A stretch of 64,000 nucleotides of DNA from the NCBI RefSeq assembly GCF_014648175.1, contig NZ_BMQP01000032.1, positions 1-64,000 on the forward strand, read 5' to 3'. How positions within the stretch are numbered: the first letter of the stretch is position 1; every line of letters begins with the position of its first letter. This stretch comes from Planobispora rosea (GTDB taxonomy: Bacteria; Actinomycetota; Actinomycetes; Streptosporangiales; Streptosporangiaceae). The notes under the pieces are model-generated. The model saw nothing but the letters and a program-made list of their open reading frames with translations, was not told where the DNA came from and made no database searches. The position numbers and the translations under genes are program-made. Below are positions 62,378-64,000 of this stretch, in pieces.

Positions 62378-62620
62378 CTACCCGTGGACGATTCGCGCCC
62401 ACACCGCTTCGGTATCTCGCTGGCGACCACGAGCGGTTTCCGTGACGATCGTCCGGCTACCTTTCCGCTCAGTTCGCTTAATGACCCACCGGCCACCTTC
62501 GGTGCATAGTTCGTATTCCACAGCGCCGCGAACGATGAATTGGCGCATGCGAGATACCGAGCCTTGAAGGTAATACGGTTGCCATTCGAGATCTGCGAAC
62601 AGATCTGGACTCACCGTCAT
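62378..62620 (-). CDS. Small element protein (80 aa)
   Basis: An 80-residue protein beginning MTVSPDLFADLEWQPYYLQG and containing FIVRGAVEYELCTEGGRWVI, a short beta-rich core. ATG 62620 overlaps the stop of the upstream gene (ATGA), so the two are co-translated leftward. No family recognised; two-strand small proteins like this are common in element cargo. Confidence 0.7.
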   Translation of the reverse strand: MTVSPDLFADLEWQPYYLQGSVSRMRQFIVRGAVEYELCTEGGRWVIKRTERKGSRTIVTETARGRQRDTEAVWARIVHG

Positions 62621-62949
62621 TGTCCGTCGGCCGATGTGTGGCGAAGCGGATTCGGATGCTTCGTCGGTCCGTCGATCCTGCCGAGATTGTGAGACCAGCG
62701 GGGATGTGTCTTGATCAGCACGTCGAACGCGATCACTTCTCCCCAACCGCCGTCGGCAAGGGTCTCGATCAACCATGTCCAAGCGAACATGAGGTCAGTC
62801 GTCAGGATCGCGCCGGTTACGATCTTCGGTACGTGTTCGTCTGTGTGAGCTTCGACCAGGTAGACGTTCGCCGTGTCCTTCGGGACGTAGACGAGCTTCC
62901 CCTTGATCTCGACGGCGACTCTGTCCCCGTCTGCTCTAGTCTGAGTCAT
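62617..62949 (-). CDS. Small element protein (110 aa)
   Basis: A 110-residue protein beginning MTQTRADGDRVAVEIKGKLV, with YLVEAHTDEHVPKIVTGAIL and FAWTWLIETLADGGWGEVIA. It starts at ATG 62949 and is divergent from the XRE regulator, which may control it. No family recognised. Confidence 0.7.
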   Translation of the reverse strand: MTQTRADGDRVAVEIKGKLVYVPKDTANVYLVEAHTDEHVPKIVTGAILTTDLMFAWTWLIETLADGGWGEVIAFDVLIKTHPRWSHNLGRIDGPTKHPNPLRHTSADGQ

Positions 62950-63132
62950 AGATCAGGACCTCACTTCCTGATCAAGGGAGCCGTCCGGCGTGTCAGCGCC
63001 GACGGCTCCCGCCATGTCGGCAGGATCGCCCTTACAAGGTCCAAGTCCATAACCCCGAAGGACGCGCATACATGCTGCGTCTAGAGGACACTGGAGGACA
63101 GGAACGGACTCGCCGACTGGAGAGGTACGCAC

Positions 63133-64000
63133 GTGGCTTCCGACGAGCGTCCGGCATGGGCCGAACGGTTGCGCAACGAACGGCGTAAGCGTTGGTGGTC
63201 GCAAAACGACATGGCGAGCGAGTTGGAGAAAGCCGCCGACAAACGGATACGCGCAACGCTCCCGGCTCGTTCGTCGATTATTCGCCGGATTCGTGACTAT
63301 GAAGCCGGTACTCATCAGCCCCGAGATCCGTACCGTCTCCTGTACTGTCGCGTGTTCGCGATTGACGAAGCCGAGTTGTACGGCGACGGTCCCGTTCAGA
63401 ACGGGCGAACTCCGAATGATGTACTCAGGGATCTATTGCGAGAGACCGAACCGCTTAGCCCGATCCCGAACCGTGCCGGATCACGACTTGGAATCGGCAA
63501 CGTCAAAGACCTCAGCGCACGGGTTCACAGTTTGCGGCTCGCTGACGACGTTCTCGCCGGTGGTGATCTGATACAGCCCGCATTCCGTGAACTCGACTCG
63601 GCGGTTCGGATCTATAGAACGAGTACGTACACGCAAGACGTCGGCCGTCGTTTGCTGACGACTATCGGCGAGTTCGCTCAGATCGCCGGTTGGATCGCGA
63701 GCGACGCCGGACAGCATGAACAAGCGGCCCGTACATATCGGCTCGGGATCAGCGCCGCACACGAAGCCGGGGACGGAACTCTTGAATCCAATCTGATTGG
63801 ATCGCTGGCGTATCAGATCTCGAACGTCGGCGACGTTCACGAGGGGATCGCGCTCGCACGTGCGGCGCTGGACGCGGCCGGACCGGACGCACCGGCTAGG
63901 GCTCGCGCTCTGGCATGGGACCGGCTCGCATGGGCGCACGCTCGCGCCGGAGAAGCACAATCCGCCATGCGCGCACTCGGCGAAGCCGAAACGGCTCTGA
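63133..64000 (+). CDS. XRE-type regulator with TPR-like domain, C-terminus off the edge
   Basis: A frame open for 289 codons to the window end. It starts at GTG 63133 with a GGAGAGG site seven bases upstream. Residues 1-60 form an XRE-like helix-turn-helix (WAERLRNERRKRWWSQNDMA, then PARSSIIRRIRDYEAGTHQP). The remainder is helical with repeated Ala/Leu-rich pairs (RTYRLGISAAHEAGDGTLES, EGIALARAALDAAGPDAPAR) of TPR type, as in many actinobacterial regulators. It probably controls the element, including the divergent leftward pair. Confidence 0.85.
   Translation, partial: MASDERPAWAERLRNERRKRWWSQNDMASELEKAADKRIRATLPARSSIIRRIRDYEAGTHQPRDPYRLLYCRVFAIDEAELYGDGPVQNGRTPNDVLRDLLRETEPLSPIPNRAGSRLGIGNVKDLSARVHSLRLADDVLAGGDLIQPAFRELDSAVRIYRTSTYTQDVGRRLLTTIGEFAQIAGWIASDAGQHEQAARTYRLGISAAHEAGDGTLESNLIGSLAYQISNVGDVHEGIALARAALDAAGPDAPARARALAWDRLAWAHARAGEAQSAMRALGEAETAL

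Larger units (their letters stand above)
54932..64000 (+). mobile_element. Integrated element with serine integrase (right end not in window)
   Basis: The element begins 70 bases before the integrase start and continues to the window end. It has more relaxed codon use (frequent CGT, CTT, GAA, ATT, TCG), many short overlapping genes, a RepA-like ATPase with an iteron region, an HNH nuclease and an XRE regulator. This is the layout of actinomycete integrative elements (AICE) or small prophages. No relaxase, TraB-like translocase or capsid gene is visible in the 9 kb. Confidence 0.8.

Noticed and set aside
54932-64000. Classification of the element as a prophage
   Set aside because: HNH and small genes are compatible, but no capsid, portal, terminase or tail gene is visible; a plasmid-like integrative element is equally possible, so neither is claimed.

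Overview
The window is high-GC actinobacterial chromosome. The gene families (RamB-regulated isocitrate lyase, glucosyl-3-phosphoglycerate synthase, a PASTA-less Ser/Thr kinase, an LCP protein, many GTG/TTG starts) fit Streptosporangiales or a relative better than Streptomyces proper, but genus cannot be fixed by eye. The right-hand 9 kb (about 54,932 to the end) is an integrated mobile element with visibly different codon use.

Left part (1-27.8 kb) is mostly housekeeping and accessory metabolism: a DoxX-like membrane protein cut by the window edge, acyl-CoA dehydrogenase, an MFS exporter divergent from its TetR regulator over three palindromic operators, gpgS, a large CHAT-like protein that seems to lack catalytic residues, ramB divergent from aceA, an HU protein, an ABC ATPase, a membrane Ser/Thr kinase, an HSL-type esterase, a three-gene ABC-2 exporter, a MarR region, a YcnI-like pair, a three-gene ABC/LolA-like operon and an OmpR-type two-component system.

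Middle part (27.8-39.9 kb) is the most interesting. Two convergent operons look like one small biosynthetic locus. Rightward: a single-module NRPS with domain order C-A-T-R (reductive release), an MFS exporter and a secreted hydrolase. Leftward: a 26-codon ORF with a strong ribosome binding site, a kynurenine 3-monooxygenase-like enzyme, a DUF6875-like protein and an O-methyltransferase-family protein. Both operons, plus a third leftward gene for an RsbW-like ATPase, have copies of the palindrome TGGGAGCGCTCCCA just downstream of a sigma-70-like promoter. That sequence is the known CebR (LacI-family) operator type, so a sugar-responsive repressor encoded elsewhere probably controls the locus.

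The region 40-54.9 kb has a PLP-dependent lyase/decarboxylase, two subtilases (one secreted, one cytosolic with a small partner), lgt, a TrkA-type regulator overlapping folP, a LysR regulator, a relic of a zinc metallopeptidase, an LCP ligase, a spermidine-synthase-like membrane protein and a DrrAB-type ABC exporter.

The DrrA-like ATPase gene is broken inside its Walker A motif. The DNA beyond the break is an element headed by a large serine integrase. It carries a terminator, many small overlapping genes, a RepA-like ATPase followed by an iteron-rich candidate origin, an HNH nuclease, a stretch with 35 GTAC tetranucleotides in under 0.5 kb, direct-repeat arrays, and an XRE-type regulator running off the right edge. 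The octamer CGCTGAGG is strongly enriched in the element. No relaxase, TraB/FtsK or phage structural gene is visible in this part, so plasmid-like versus prophage identity is open.
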